From Pontibacterium sinense (lineage in GTDB: Bacteria > Pseudomonadota > Gammaproteobacteria > Pseudomonadales > Balneatricaceae): a stretch of DNA of 64,000 nucleotides. The stretch is from the NCBI RefSeq assembly GCF_015209595.1, contig NZ_JADEYS010000007.1:124001-188000 (forward strand), written 5' to 3'. The notes beneath the pieces were generated by a model. That model saw nothing but the letters and a program-made list of their open reading frames with translations, did not search any database and was not told where the DNA came from. Below, piece after piece: positions 8,236-16,905 of this stretch. Every line of letters begins with the position of its first letter. The stretch's first letter is position 1. The position numbers and the translations under genes are program-made.

Positions 8236-8610
8236 TTATTTGGTTGCCGACTTTAACTTAGTTGATTGTTGTGTCGTGTTATTAAACGCAGGGTGCAGCT
8301 TTTCCAGCTTACGTTTAGCTGCCAGATAACGTGGTGTTGGCCCAACATCTTCATAGACCGGATCACCATCCTCTACCCGGATCACTTTGCTGCCCTGGCG
8401 ATAGGGCATTGAGGCTTCAACTTCCTGTAAAACTGTATGCAGTAGAGCGGTGATCAACTCACTCTGCTCCATATCAAAGACATCAGCCAGTGCCTGCAAT
8501 CGGATTAAATCGTCATCACTGATTGGAAAGGAAACCTCCGATACGCGTGATTTGTGATGGGCTTTTGTTTCGAGCTCTTCCAGCAGACGAGAGACATGTA
8601 AATTGGCCAT
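8236..8610 (-). CDS. Hypothetical cytoplasmic protein, possibly ribbon-helix-helix
   Basis: 124 aa. The start is taken at the ATG at 8610 (MANLHVSRLL), which has GGAGG five bases upstream; the frame can be extended eight codons but without such a site. Residues about 28-65 (EVSFPISDDDLIRLQALADVFDM) have the strand-helix pattern of ribbon-helix-helix DNA-binding or antitoxin-like domains, and the tail is basic. No toxin gene is adjacent. It heads a two-gene operon with the DUF4399 gene. The function is unknown. Confidence 0.6.
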   Translation of the reverse strand: MANLHVSRLLEELETKAHHKSRVSEVSFPISDDDLIRLQALADVFDMEQSELITALLHTVLQEVEASMPYRQGSKVIRVEDGDPVYEDVGPTPRYLAAKRKLEKLHPAFNNTTQQSTKLKSATK

Positions 8611-8791
8611 ATCGACCTCCGTTCCGGGAATCATGAAAAAAGGATAGTTGAGGTGCGGGGAGTTTGCTTCGAACCTAGCGCGGCATAAGTTACGTAGCTG
8701 CGAAAGCCCCCATTAAACAGAGGTTTTTTTCGTGAGGGAATTTCATTAGAATTGGCGCTCATTTTTTAAGCAGATTGTAAGGTTTTACTCG

Positions 8792-9238
8792 ATGGCGAAT
8801 ATCAAGGTGCTGGTAGGCTCTACCTACGGTAATGCGAAGCAGGTAGCGGATGATTGTGCTGATCAGCTAAACGGTCTTGGTCACAACACCGTCGTTCTGG
8901 AAGATCCGGAGCTGGACGAAGTGGTTGCAGAGGAAACAGACGTTTTGTTGGTGTGCACTGCAACCATCGGTCTGGGCGAAATTCCTAACAATCTGATGCC
9001 GCTGTACGCGAAGCTGAAAGACAACACGCCGCTGATGCCGGAAAAACGCTACGGTGTTATCTCTCTGGGCGATAGCGGTTACCAGAACTTTGCCAATGCA
9101 GGCAAGCAGATGGACGAGCTGATGCAGGAGCTGCAGGTGCAGCGTGTTGGCGAGCCACTGGTGATCGATGCCTGTGAAACTGAAGATCAGGAAGAAGCTG
9201 CAAGCGAATGGGTGAGCGGCTGGGCTGCTCAGCTGTAA
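8792..9238 (+). CDS. Flavodoxin, MioC-like
   Basis: 148 aa, one flavodoxin domain. VGSTYGNAKQVAD near residue 8 is the FMN phosphate loop, CTATIGLGEIPNNL and SLGDSGYQNFANAG form the two isoalloxazine loops. Length and layout match MioC (147 aa in E. coli), a small electron carrier linked to biotin synthase activity. Single gene with its own terminator; no obvious redox partner beside it. Confidence 0.88.
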   Translation: MANIKVLVGSTYGNAKQVADDCADQLNGLGHNTVVLEDPELDEVVAEETDVLLVCTATIGLGEIPNNLMPLYAKLKDNTPLMPEKRYGVISLGDSGYQNFANAGKQMDELMQELQVQRVGEPLVIDACETEDQEEAASEWVSGWAAQL

Positions 9239-9255
9239 ACGCTAAGCGCAGAAAT

Positions 9256-9286
9256 AAAAAAGCCTGAGCAATGCTCGGGCTTTTTT
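9256..9286. terminator. Bidirectional terminator between flavodoxin and nfsA
   Basis: AGCCTGAGC (9261-9269) pairs with GCTCGGGCT (9273-9281) over a 3-base loop, with an A-run before and a T-run after, serving the convergent flavodoxin and nfsA genes. Confidence 0.92.
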
Positions 9287-9309
9287 GTGGGCGTTAAATA
9301 GGTGAAAGC

Positions 9310-10047
9310 TTACTTTAATAAGAAACCGCGTTCTTGCAGGAACGGCAGCATGTGAGGGCGAGACTCTTTCACCAGCATGCCGGAGATCTGTTCACTCCAG
9401 CTCATATCTTTAGTGCCGCCGGTACGGGTCTTATAGTAATCGCGTACATGGGCATCGTAGTCGGTGATCAGGCCGCGATCGGCTTCGTCATCGTATACGT
9501 CTTGTTTTAGCACGACGTTCACGGGTAAGCGTGGTTTAACCTCAGGATCTTGTGCCGGATAACCCAGACAGAGACCAAACACCGGATACACCATATCCGG
9601 CAACTGCAACAGATCAGCTACTTCGGCGATCTTATTACGCAGTCCACCAATATACACGGTACCTAAGCCGAGTGATTCAGCCGCAACGACCAGATTTTGC
9701 GAGAACAGAGCGGTGTCCAAAGATGCGGTGATGAACTGTTCAGTGAAGCCCGACTGCATCTGCGCATCATGCATATCACAGGTGAGCTGGTGGCGTTTCA
9801 TGTCGGCACAGAACACCAAAAACACAGGTGCTGCAGCAACGTATGGCTGACCACCGGCACAGGCTGCCAGTTTCTCGCGGGTGTTTGGATTGCTGACCTG
9901 AATAACGGTACAGGCCTGAATAAAGCTGGATGTAGCCGCTGCCTGACCCGCTTCGACCAGTGTTTCAACGGTCGTTTGTTCCACCGGCTGGTCGGTGAAC
10001 TGGCGGATGGAGCGGTGTGACTTGAGTAGATCGATAACGGCGTTCAT
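9310..10047 (-). CDS. nfsA: NfsA-type oxygen-insensitive NADPH nitroreductase
   Basis: 245 aa, the usual NfsA size. The N-terminal HRSIRQFTDQPV binds FMN; QAAATSSFIQACTVI, the central GLGTVYIGGLRN, and FGLCLGYP are family landmarks. NfsA reduces nitroaromatics, quinones and related compounds by two electrons with NADPH. It lies between the flavodoxin terminator and its own promoter region. In E. coli this family is in the SoxRS regulon; no SoxS site was identified here. Confidence 0.9.
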   Translation of the reverse strand: MNAVIDLLKSHRSIRQFTDQPVEQTTVETLVEAGQAAATSSFIQACTVIQVSNPNTREKLAACAGGQPYVAAAPVFLVFCADMKRHQLTCDMHDAQMQSGFTEQFITASLDTALFSQNLVVAAESLGLGTVYIGGLRNKIAEVADLLQLPDMVYPVFGLCLGYPAQDPEVKPRLPVNVVLKQDVYDDEADRGLITDYDAHVRDYYKTRTGGTKDMSWSEQISGMLVKESRPHMLPFLQERGFLLK

Positions 10048-10143
10048 ACGTTGGGCTCTGCTTAGTAATTCGGAGATGGCAGAAACCTTAGCAAGTTAAT
10101 TATCTGCTGAATAGTCATCTCATGTGTAGGTTTTATCCTTCTT

Positions 10144-10728
10144 TCAGCGCACTTGTCTGAAGGTCAGATTTATTCGCGGCTGGCGGGGCTTTTGAGTCCG
10201 TGGAACACTGTGTTGCCAGAAATGCTGTAACTCGCCGCTCATCAATAGCAGAGAGCCGTGTTCGAGTACCAGTTCCTGCTTGGTCGCGTGGTTGTCTTTA
10301 CGGCGCAATAGAAAGCGTCTTGCTTCCCCAAGGCTGATCGATGCGATGACCGGGTTTTCTCCAAGCTCCGCTTCATCGTCGCTGTGCCACCCCATACTGT
10401 CCAGACCATCACGGTAGAGGTTCATCAATACGGCATTAAATGAGCCGTATCCAAGTGCTTCAAGTTGTTCCCGAAGGCATTGTATCGCCGGATGCCATGC
10501 TGCTGCATCCAGACACAGATTGGAGTACCGGTATGTGATACCCGGTTCGCCCTGGAAGCACTGCAGACGGGGGATTGGATGTTTCTTCCCAAACAGTTGG
10601 ATACGATCCTGTTGCCAGTGAATCTCTTCACTGAGAGCTTTCAAAAGCTGATCTGCCTCGGTTGCCTGTAAAAAGTGGCTATCGTAGTCCAGTGTACCGT
10701 TTGGCAGATCAGTGTGTACGTTGGTCAT
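10144..10728 (-). CDS. alkB: AlkB-family Fe(II)/2-oxoglutarate dioxygenase
   Basis: 194 aa, nearer in size to ALKBH2/3-like bacterial AlkB proteins than to E. coli AlkB (216 aa). The iron triad is visible as HSD in MGWHSDDE plus the His of FWQHSVPR, and the 2-oxoglutarate arginines in PRINLTFRQ. Such enzymes remove 1-methyladenine and 3-methylcytosine from DNA or RNA by oxidative demethylation. It follows the PRPP-synthetase-like gene on the other side by only 12 bases but is its downstream neighbour in transcription order (minus strand), so cotranscription with 11606-13153 and 10741-11625 is possible. Confidence 0.9.
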   Translation of the reverse strand: MTNVHTDLPNGTLDYDSHFLQATEADQLLKALSEEIHWQQDRIQLFGKKHPIPRLQCFQGEPGITYRYSNLCLDAAAWHPAIQCLREQLEALGYGSFNAVLMNLYRDGLDSMGWHSDDEAELGENPVIASISLGEARRFLLRRKDNHATKQELVLEHGSLLLMSGELQHFWQHSVPRTQKPRQPRINLTFRQVR

Positions 10729-10740
10729 TTCGGGGGGGAT

Positions 10741-11625
10741 TCATCTCAGGAGTTGTTCTTTGACTGCATGGGCTAGCGCTTCGGCAATTTCAATTTTATT
10801 ACTAGGGTGCGGAATGCAGCTGGTGGTGATGACTTTTGCCACGTCCGAAAGTTGTTCATAGGCATTGCGTGAAAAAAGCCCGTGCACTCCGATGCAATAA
10901 GGTTGTTGTAGTCCGGCGTTTCTAAGGTGGGTAACGGTTTCCTGCATGGTCCGGCCACTGGAAATAATATCATCCACCAATACCGGCGTATGTGAATGCC
11001 AATTCTCGACCTCGGGCAGGGTTACTTCGACGTCGTAATCGCCGTGGCGAACTTTTTGTAGCACCTGAAATGGAGCATTGGCCAACTGAGCAACCTGTGA
11101 AACCCATTGCTCACTTTCGCTGTCTGGTCCGATGAGCAAAGGCTGGCTGACATTGAGCTTAATCCATTCGGCAATGAGCGGTGCTGCCGGAACAACGTGC
11201 GTAGGGATACTGTAGATCTCATCCAAACTGTTGTAACGATGCAAATGAGGGTCCACTGTGATCAGCCAATCCAGAGCATCCGAGAGCAGGCGGGCATAGG
11301 GGCGGGAGCTGACACACTCGCCCGGTTGGAAACGTTTATCCTGACGCATGTAAGCCAGGTAAGGTGTGATCAAACCAATCTGTTGGGCACCGAGTTCACG
11401 CAGGGTATCGATTAGAAATAACAGGCGTAGGGTCTTTTCATCGGGGCGGTTGAGGTTGCAGAAAATAACGACATCTCGCCCTTCGCACGCATTCAGCACG
11501 CGCAGATAGCTTTCACCATCGGGAAAGCGACGTTGATCGAGCTGTCCTGTCTCTGCCTGCAGCGTGTTACCAAGCCTGGTTGCCAGTGCGGCATCTGAGT
11601 CGAGATTAAAGAGCAGTGGCTGCAT
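10741..11625 (-). CDS. Ribose-phosphate diphosphokinase-like protein
   Basis: 294 aa. Start chosen at the ATG at 11625 (MQPLLFNLDSD), with GGAGG six bases upstream; the longer frame lies inside the previous gene. Family marks are RFPDGESYLRV, the flexible-loop region YMRQDKRFQPGE, and the PRPP-binding VLVDDIISSGRTM. Canonical Prs makes PRPP from ribose 5-phosphate and ATP. This protein is shorter and diverged from typical Prs (about 315 aa), and it overlaps the AMP-phosphorylase-like gene by 20 bases. A specialised role beside that enzyme is likely; the housekeeping prs would be elsewhere. Confidence 0.8.
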   Translation of the reverse strand: MQPLLFNLDSDAALATRLGNTLQAETGQLDQRRFPDGESYLRVLNACEGRDVVIFCNLNRPDEKTLRLLFLIDTLRELGAQQIGLITPYLAYMRQDKRFQPGECVSSRPYARLLSDALDWLITVDPHLHRYNSLDEIYSIPTHVVPAAPLIAEWIKLNVSQPLLIGPDSESEQWVSQVAQLANAPFQVLQKVRHGDYDVEVTLPEVENWHSHTPVLVDDIISSGRTMQETVTHLRNAGLQQPYCIGVHGLFSRNAYEQLSDVAKVITTSCIPHPSNKIEIAEALAHAVKEQLLR

Positions 11626-13153
11626 CGCAGGCCTCCTTGTCTGTACTGACCTGAACCGTCTCTTCATGGGCTTCCAGATATTCGACGGCGTAATTCAGTT
11701 CGCCCACGCTTTCCGCATGGATCGTAAGCAACGGCTGATTTGGGCGCACCTGGTCACCCAGTTTGACGTGTATCTCAACCCCGGCGGCCAGATCGGCAGG
11801 GGCTCCTGCCAGTTTGGCGACTTGTGAGAGTCTGCGGTTATCTACGCTCTGGACCCAGCCCTGCTGATGCGCGATCAGTTCAAAGCGATAGGGTGCGATA
11901 GGGGGTTCGCGAAGGCCGCCCTGGGCTTCACAGATTTTCTTGAACTTGTTCCAGGCCTTGCCTGTTTCTATCAGTTCACGTGAACGTTTACGACCTTCCC
12001 CTTTAGGCATGTCGGTCGCCATCTCCAGCATGGCTCCGGCCAGTTCTATCGCGCGGGCTTTCAGGTCGCTTGGGGCGTCGGCGGTATTCTGTAGTACGGC
12101 AAGAATATCGCGTGCCTCCAACGCGGGACCGATACCCACGCCGACCGGCTGGCGGCCATCACTGAACATAATGTCGATGGTCAGGCCCAGTGCGTTGGCC
12201 ACTTTTCGGAAGCTATCAGCTAATTTATCCGCCGACTTTTGACTGCGTACTTTTGCGGTCGGGCCAACGGGCATATCAATAAGTACATGGGTGGCACCGG
12301 CTGCGATTTTTTTTGATAGCACTGAGGCGATCAGCTGACCTTCACTATCAATATCCAGTACACGTTCCACTTTGATCAGCAGGTCATCGGCGGGGGAAAG
12401 ACGAACGGAACCGCCCCAGGCTAAACAGCCACCGTTTTCACACACCACTTGTTTCATCTCATCCAGTGATAGGGAAACATTGGTCAGGGTTTCCATCGTA
12501 TCCGCTGTACCGGCGGGTGATGTGATTGCGCGGGATGAGGTTTTCGGAACGGTCAGTCCGCTGGCGGCAAGTATAGACACAACAATCGGTGTAGTACGGT
12601 TACCGGGTAGGCCGCCAACACAGTGTTTATCCAGCACAATGGGTAGCCCCCAGCTGATTGTACTGCCGGAATTCACCATCGCTTCGGTCAGATCGGTGAT
12701 CTCACGATTGTTCATGTTGTCGTTGCCGCAGGCAGTGATGAATGCCGCCAGATGAATATCGGCGTAACGCCCGCTAACGATATCGTCGATGATCTCCCGA
12801 TACTGTTCCTGTTTCAGCGTATGGCCATAGACCTTGGCACGAATGTGAGAGATTGAGCCGATCGGTGGCGGGTGGGAGGCCCAAATGCTATCCCCTTCCT
12901 CCAGCTCCAGTTTCTTCCAGGCGGATTCCGATAAGCCTATTTCTCCGCCGTGCAGCAGCTCGCCGGTGATGATATTCAATGTGGCGATCACGTGAGAGTG
13001 CTCAGTGCGCACTAAAACACGGGAAAGCGCTGAAAAGCCTTCTGATTTACAGACTGCACTGTCTGCACGCAGGTAAATAGTAAGCTCCTGTTGTGTGTCC
13101 AGACCGAGGCGGCGGGCTTTGAGGGGTGTCATCCTTTCTGGTATGAAAATCAT
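11606..13153 (-). CDS. AMP phosphorylase / thymidine phosphorylase-like enzyme (archaeal type)
   Basis: 515 aa, about 75 residues longer than E. coli DeoA. The extra N-terminal domain (1-85) and the core match the archaeal AMP-phosphorylase-type subfamily. Key stretches are DKHCVGGLPGNRTTPI (substrate/phosphate loop), TSSRAITSPAGTADTMETL, and the C-terminal glycine and charged hammerhead domain. Archaeal members split AMP with phosphate into adenine and ribose 1,5-bisphosphate. Bacterial members are usually annotated as putative thymidine phosphorylase; the subfamily signature argues for a nucleoside monophosphate. First gene of a unit with the PRPP-synthetase-like gene. Confidence 0.8.
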   Translation of the reverse strand: MIFIPERMTPLKARRLGLDTQQELTIYLRADSAVCKSEGFSALSRVLVRTEHSHVIATLNIITGELLHGGEIGLSESAWKKLELEEGDSIWASHPPPIGSISHIRAKVYGHTLKQEQYREIIDDIVSGRYADIHLAAFITACGNDNMNNREITDLTEAMVNSGSTISWGLPIVLDKHCVGGLPGNRTTPIVVSILAASGLTVPKTSSRAITSPAGTADTMETLTNVSLSLDEMKQVVCENGGCLAWGGSVRLSPADDLLIKVERVLDIDSEGQLIASVLSKKIAAGATHVLIDMPVGPTAKVRSQKSADKLADSFRKVANALGLTIDIMFSDGRQPVGVGIGPALEARDILAVLQNTADAPSDLKARAIELAGAMLEMATDMPKGEGRKRSRELIETGKAWNKFKKICEAQGGLREPPIAPYRFELIAHQQGWVQSVDNRRLSQVAKLAGAPADLAAGVEIHVKLGDQVRPNQPLLTIHAESVGELNYAVEYLEAHEETVQVSTDKEACDAATAL

Positions 13154-13281
13154 ATAAGTACCTCCCGATCAGGTCAGTATAAGTGACTGTATCTGATACT
13201 GTAATCAGCTTATTGATCAAGCTCAGGCGAATTTCGATCAGACGGCTATGCTTTCATAAGTGAATCCTAGGAGGATGGGCT

Positions 13282-13626
13282 GTGAGTGAATTAATAGATG
13301 AATCGTGCAGCGCGTGCCGTGTTGGGGCGCCACAGGTAGGTGAAAAGGAGAGCCGTGAATTACTGTTACAAATCCCGGATTGGGCCATTGTGACGTTAAA
13401 GGAGGTTCCTCAACTCAAACGTGAGTACAAATTCGGCAATTTTGTTGATGCACAGGGCTTTTGTAACAAAGTGGCGGACATGGCCGAGTCCTTTAATCAC
13501 CACCCGGAAATTACCTTCGGTTGGGGGTATGCGCGCCTGACCTGGTATACCCATAAGATCCACGGGTTGCATCGTAATGATTTTGTTTGTGCAGCAAAAA
13601 GTGATCAGTTATTCAACGAATCCTGA
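13282..13626 (+). CDS. phhB: Pterin-4a-carbinolamine dehydratase
   Basis: 114 aa. It has the active-site pattern ESFNHHPEITFGWGYA and TWYTHKIHGLHRNDF, where the paired histidines and the aspartate act in dehydration. It recycles the pterin carbinolamine formed by phenylalanine hydroxylase; homologues also occur where no hydroxylase is present. The start is GTG at 13282, with AGGAGG at 13269-13274. No phhA is adjacent. It precedes purU by 110 bases. Confidence 0.92.
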   Translation: MSELIDESCSACRVGAPQVGEKESRELLLQIPDWAIVTLKEVPQLKREYKFGNFVDAQGFCNKVADMAESFNHHPEITFGWGYARLTWYTHKIHGLHRNDFVCAAKSDQLFNES

Positions 13627-13736
13627 TGCCGTTATTTCATCCTTGCTGAAAACTGCAGCCCGCTGAATAGTGCTGCGTGCAACAGGCTGATAGAATAGCC
13701 GCAATTTCAGCGTAGTGGTGTGGAGACGAAGGACAG

Positions 13737-14591
13737 ATGGAACGCAGATTCAGACTGGTATTGGCCTGCCCGGACCGGGTAGGTATCGTCGCGATGGTCA
13801 GTAACTTTATTTCCAGTCATGGTGGTTCGATTTCAGATGCTAACCAGCATTCAGATCCCAGCACCGGATGGTTTTTCATGCGGGTTGAGATCAGAGCGAA
13901 GTCTCTATCCTTTTCTCTGGAAGAACTGAAAAACGCGTTCGCGCCAATTGCCCAGTCATTTAATATGCGTTGGGAAATTCATGATTCCGAGCGTCCGAAG
14001 AAAGTGATCCTCATGGCGAGCCGGGAGTCCCACTGCCTGGCTGATCTGCTTTATCGATACCATGAAGGGGAGCTGGACTGTGAGATCCCTTGTGTCATCT
14101 CTAATCACGATGACCTGCGCAGCATGGTGGAGTGGCACAATATTCCGTATTTCCATGTGCCTGTGGATAAAGCGAACAAGGCGGAGCATTTCTCCCGTGT
14201 GAGTGAGTTGATTCACGAACACGAAGCGGACTCGGTCGTCCTCGCGCGTTATATGCAGATTCTGCCGTCTGATGTATGTGAGCAGTATCAGCATCGCATC
14301 ATCAACATCCATCACAGTTTCCTGCCGTCGTTCGCGGGTGCTAAGCCTTATCATCAGGCGCATGAGCGTGGTGTTAAACTGATTGGTGCAACCTGTCACT
14401 ATGTGACTGAAGATTTGGATGCCGGTCCGATCATTGACCAGGACGTGATCCGTATCAGCCATCAGGACCAGCCGGAAGATATGGTGCGCTTGGGACGTGA
14501 TGTGGAGAAGACCGTGCTGGCCCGTGGTTTACGCTGGCATCTGCAGGATCGTATCTTGGTTCAGGGCAATAAAACGGTCGTATTTAACTAA
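13737..14591 (+). CDS. purU: Formyltetrahydrofolate deformylase
   Basis: 284 aa. An N-terminal ACT domain (about 5-80) starts FRLVLACPDRVGIVAMVSNF. The formyl transferase-type domain has LARYMQILP, the INIHHSFLPSFAGAKPYHQA catalytic segment with its Asn-His pair, and the Asp region EDLDAGPIIDQD. PurU hydrolyses 10-formyl-THF to formate and THF, feeding PurT and balancing one-carbon units. Single gene as far as visible. Length and order match the family well. Confidence 0.95.
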   Translation: MERRFRLVLACPDRVGIVAMVSNFISSHGGSISDANQHSDPSTGWFFMRVEIRAKSLSFSLEELKNAFAPIAQSFNMRWEIHDSERPKKVILMASRESHCLADLLYRYHEGELDCEIPCVISNHDDLRSMVEWHNIPYFHVPVDKANKAEHFSRVSELIHEHEADSVVLARYMQILPSDVCEQYQHRIINIHHSFLPSFAGAKPYHQAHERGVKLIGATCHYVTEDLDAGPIIDQDVIRISHQDQPEDMVRLGRDVEKTVLARGLRWHLQDRILVQGNKTVVFN

Positions 14592-14705
14592 AGTATGGCT
14601 TTTCGCGTTGCGAGTCGGCGGGGATTGGTATAAAGATAAGGATAAGGGCTGGGTTCAACACCCATGATGTTGTCTCTGGGGACAGCCCACCAAGGAGGAA
14701 AAACA

Positions 14706-15113
14706 ATGCTGCGATCTGTAAAAGCTCAGGATTACATGTGTGAAAAGCTTGTGACTTTCACACCTGAAACAGACCTGTTTGATGCCATAAATCAGCTTAT
14801 CGAATACGGTATTACCGGGGCTCCGGTGATTGATCGTCATGGCAAGTTGGTTGGTCTGTTATCTGAAGCTGACTGTCTGCGTGCAATCCTCACACTGACC
14901 TATCATGAAGAAGAGATGGGTGGTGTTGTTGGTGATTACATGGTGGAAGAGGTACACACCGTTAACTACGATGCTGATATCATCATGGTTGCGGAAGAGT
15001 TTATTAATAATGGTCGTCGTCGTTTGCCCGTTGTAAACGGAGACAAGGTGATCGGACAGATCAGCCGACGTGATATATTGCGTGCAGTTGAGACGTTCGC
15101 ACAAGACGGCTGA
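14706..15113 (+). CDS. Tandem CBS-domain protein
   Basis: 135 aa consisting only of a CBS pair: first repeat about 8-60 (GITGAPVIDRHGKLVGLLSE), second about 78-133 (GRRRLPVVNGDKVIGQIS). Such stand-alone pairs bind adenyl nucleotides and act as energy sensors; the partner here is unknown. The start is the ATG at 14706, directly after AAGGAGGA (14692-14699), not the upstream ATG at 14664. It has its own terminator. Confidence 0.85.
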   Translation: MLRSVKAQDYMCEKLVTFTPETDLFDAINQLIEYGITGAPVIDRHGKLVGLLSEADCLRAILTLTYHEEEMGGVVGDYMVEEVHTVNYDADIIMVAEEFINNGRRRLPVVNGDKVIGQISRRDILRAVETFAQDG

Positions 15114-15134
15114 GTATATACGCTGTGTTTCCAG

Positions 15135-15168
15135 AGGCCGCAGCTTAGTCTGCGGCCTTCTTATTTTT
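15135..15168 (+). terminator. Terminator after the CBS gene
   Basis: AGGCCGCAG pairs with CTGCGGCCT around a 6-base loop and is followed by TCTTATTTTT. Confidence 0.9.
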
Positions 15169-15185
15169 AGGGTATTAAACTGCTG

Positions 15186-16169
15186 ATGGGTTATCAGATT
15201 CCGGAACAACCTTTGTTGATTTACCCTTCTCTGGCTGAGCGATTCGGTCTGGAAGAGGCGTTGTTGCTGGGTATTTACCATCAGCTGTCACAGCGTACGG
15301 GTTTGCGCCTGCGTTCTGGGCAACGTGAGATTAAGCTAGATGCCCACAGTTGGCGGCAACTGGTTCCGTTCTGGTCGCAGGATCAGTTGGCGATGGTGAC
15401 CAATAGCCTGGTTGAACAGGGTGCCATTGACGCCAGCCTCAGCAAAACGCTGGTAAAAATTGTCCTGTTGCAAGACGATCAGCCAGCGGCTGCTGTACCT
15501 GTAATCCCAGAGACCTCAGAGCAAGTAGTAGAGCGAGACTCAAAGCCTGCGTCAGAGGTTGAGGTGGTCAGTCGCTTAAGCGTGATGGATCAGCCTCCGC
15601 CATTGGTGGATGCACCGCCTTTGGGGATGGCGACGCCACCGACCCAGCCGATTCCGCCTGAGATGCCTCCTGTATCGGAGCCACCTGTTGCGACTCAGGC
15701 TCCGTCACGGCGACAACCGCCGCGTCAAACGACTCAATCGCGTACACCCGCGCCTGCTTTTGGTGGCAGTACGGGCTGGCGGCGTCACAAAAGTGAGCTA
15801 CAGGTGATTTTTGAACAGCATGAAGAGCGAAATCAGCATCTTCATGCCATGTTCCTGGGATGGCAGCCATCATCTAACTTCTTCGAGTTGCTGGCACGAC
15901 AAGGTATTAGTGAAGAATTTGCCCGTGAATCGATTGATGAATTTGTGCTTTACTGGGTGAATAAGGACCGTCGTGAAACCAGCTGGGATCAGAAGTTCCT
16001 GGGATGGGTTAAACGGGAATGGGTCAAGAAACAAACACGCGATGGACGTGAACAGCGTCAGGCACAGCAACAGACAGGCTTTAACCATGAAAACTCCCGC
16101 AGAGATACTCGCGAAAACCGAAAACGGGTTACCCAAGCCATCATGGACATCAAGGACACCGACTGGTAA
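15186..16169 (+). CDS. DnaT-like primosomal protein with proline-rich linker
   Basis: 327 aa in three parts. The N-terminal part (about 1-100) resembles a replication-initiation or winged-helix type domain (LEEALLLGIYHQL). A proline-rich disordered linker (about 110-190) follows. The C-terminal part (about 215-290) matches the DnaT single-strand DNA-binding domain: MFLGWQPSSNFFELLARQGI and SWDQKFLGWVKREWVKK. DnaT helps PriA/PriB load the DnaB helicase at stalled forks in enterobacteria. The next gene overlaps it by 83 bases and looks like a helicase loader, which supports a primosome role. It is longer than E. coli DnaT (179 aa). Confidence 0.7.
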   Translation: MGYQIPEQPLLIYPSLAERFGLEEALLLGIYHQLSQRTGLRLRSGQREIKLDAHSWRQLVPFWSQDQLAMVTNSLVEQGAIDASLSKTLVKIVLLQDDQPAAAVPVIPETSEQVVERDSKPASEVEVVSRLSVMDQPPPLVDAPPLGMATPPTQPIPPEMPPVSEPPVATQAPSRRQPPRQTTQSRTPAPAFGGSTGWRRHKSELQVIFEQHEERNQHLHAMFLGWQPSSNFFELLARQGISEEFARESIDEFVLYWVNKDRRETSWDQKFLGWVKREWVKKQTRDGREQRQAQQQTGFNHENSRRDTRENRKRVTQAIMDIKDTDW

Positions 16170-16905
16170 CGCGCAGGCACAGGTTTCTCAGCAGCAATCA
16201 GAACAGCCGCAGCAGCAACCCATCAGCAACGAAACCAAAGTGCTGGTGAACATGATCTTTGCTCGCTTTATGGCGATTTATGGTCACAAGTTCAAAAGCT
16301 GTTTCGAAACACAGAATGAACTTAGCCTAGCAAAACGGGAATGGGCACTTAGTCTGCGTGGTTTTGGTGAGCCTGAGCTGGTCATTGCGATTGATCGGTG
16401 TAAAGAAACCTTGGCGTGGATGCCATCCGTGTCAGAATTTCTAGCTATTTTACGTGAAGTGAAAGGTGATGACGGCTTGCCTGCCGCCCGTAACGCATAT
16501 ATTGAAGCTTGTATGCATGCCGACCGCCCATCGAAACATAACTGGAGCCATCCCGCGGTGTACCAGGCGGGTAAGGCAACCGGCTGGTTCCGTCTGCGTA
16601 GTGAAGATGAATCCCAGGTTGTGGGGGATTTTAACTATCACTATCAGGTGATGTGCCGACGCGCACGAGATGGCGAGAATCTCGACCAGCAAGTTCCGGT
16701 GGCGCTTGAAGACAAGAGCGATAATACGCTGGTGGACTTTATCCAGCGTTGGGGTGAGGAACAGGAGCTGGAGCCTCAGGTTGCCGCGAAGTTACTTTAT
16801 TATCTAACAAAACCCAAAGGCAGTACGACCCGTGCACGTTTCCAGCAGATCGCACAGCAAGATGCGGATCAATTGGGGATTCAACTGCCGCAGGACTATC
16901 AGTAA
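16087..16905 (+). CDS. Lambda P-like replication protein (putative helicase loader)
   Basis: 272 aa from the ATG at 16087 (MKTPAEILAKTENGLPKP); the frame extends upstream but that part lies in the DnaT-like gene. After a Gln-rich linker (about 30-45) comes a helical domain with MIFARFMAIYGHKFKS and the motif WMPSVSEFLAIL, similar to the (W)PPS..EF segment of lambda-P-type proteins. Lambda P recruits and loads host DnaB. No Walker motifs are present, so it is not DnaC-like. Partnership with the overlapping DnaT-like gene suggests a helicase-loading pair of phage ancestry. Family assignment is moderate. Confidence 0.6.
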   Translation: MKTPAEILAKTENGLPKPSWTSRTPTGNAQAQVSQQQSEQPQQQPISNETKVLVNMIFARFMAIYGHKFKSCFETQNELSLAKREWALSLRGFGEPELVIAIDRCKETLAWMPSVSEFLAILREVKGDDGLPAARNAYIEACMHADRPSKHNWSHPAVYQAGKATGWFRLRSEDESQVVGDFNYHYQVMCRRARDGENLDQQVPVALEDKSDNTLVDFIQRWGEEQELEPQVAAKLLYYLTKPKGSTTRARFQQIAQQDADQLGIQLPQDYQ

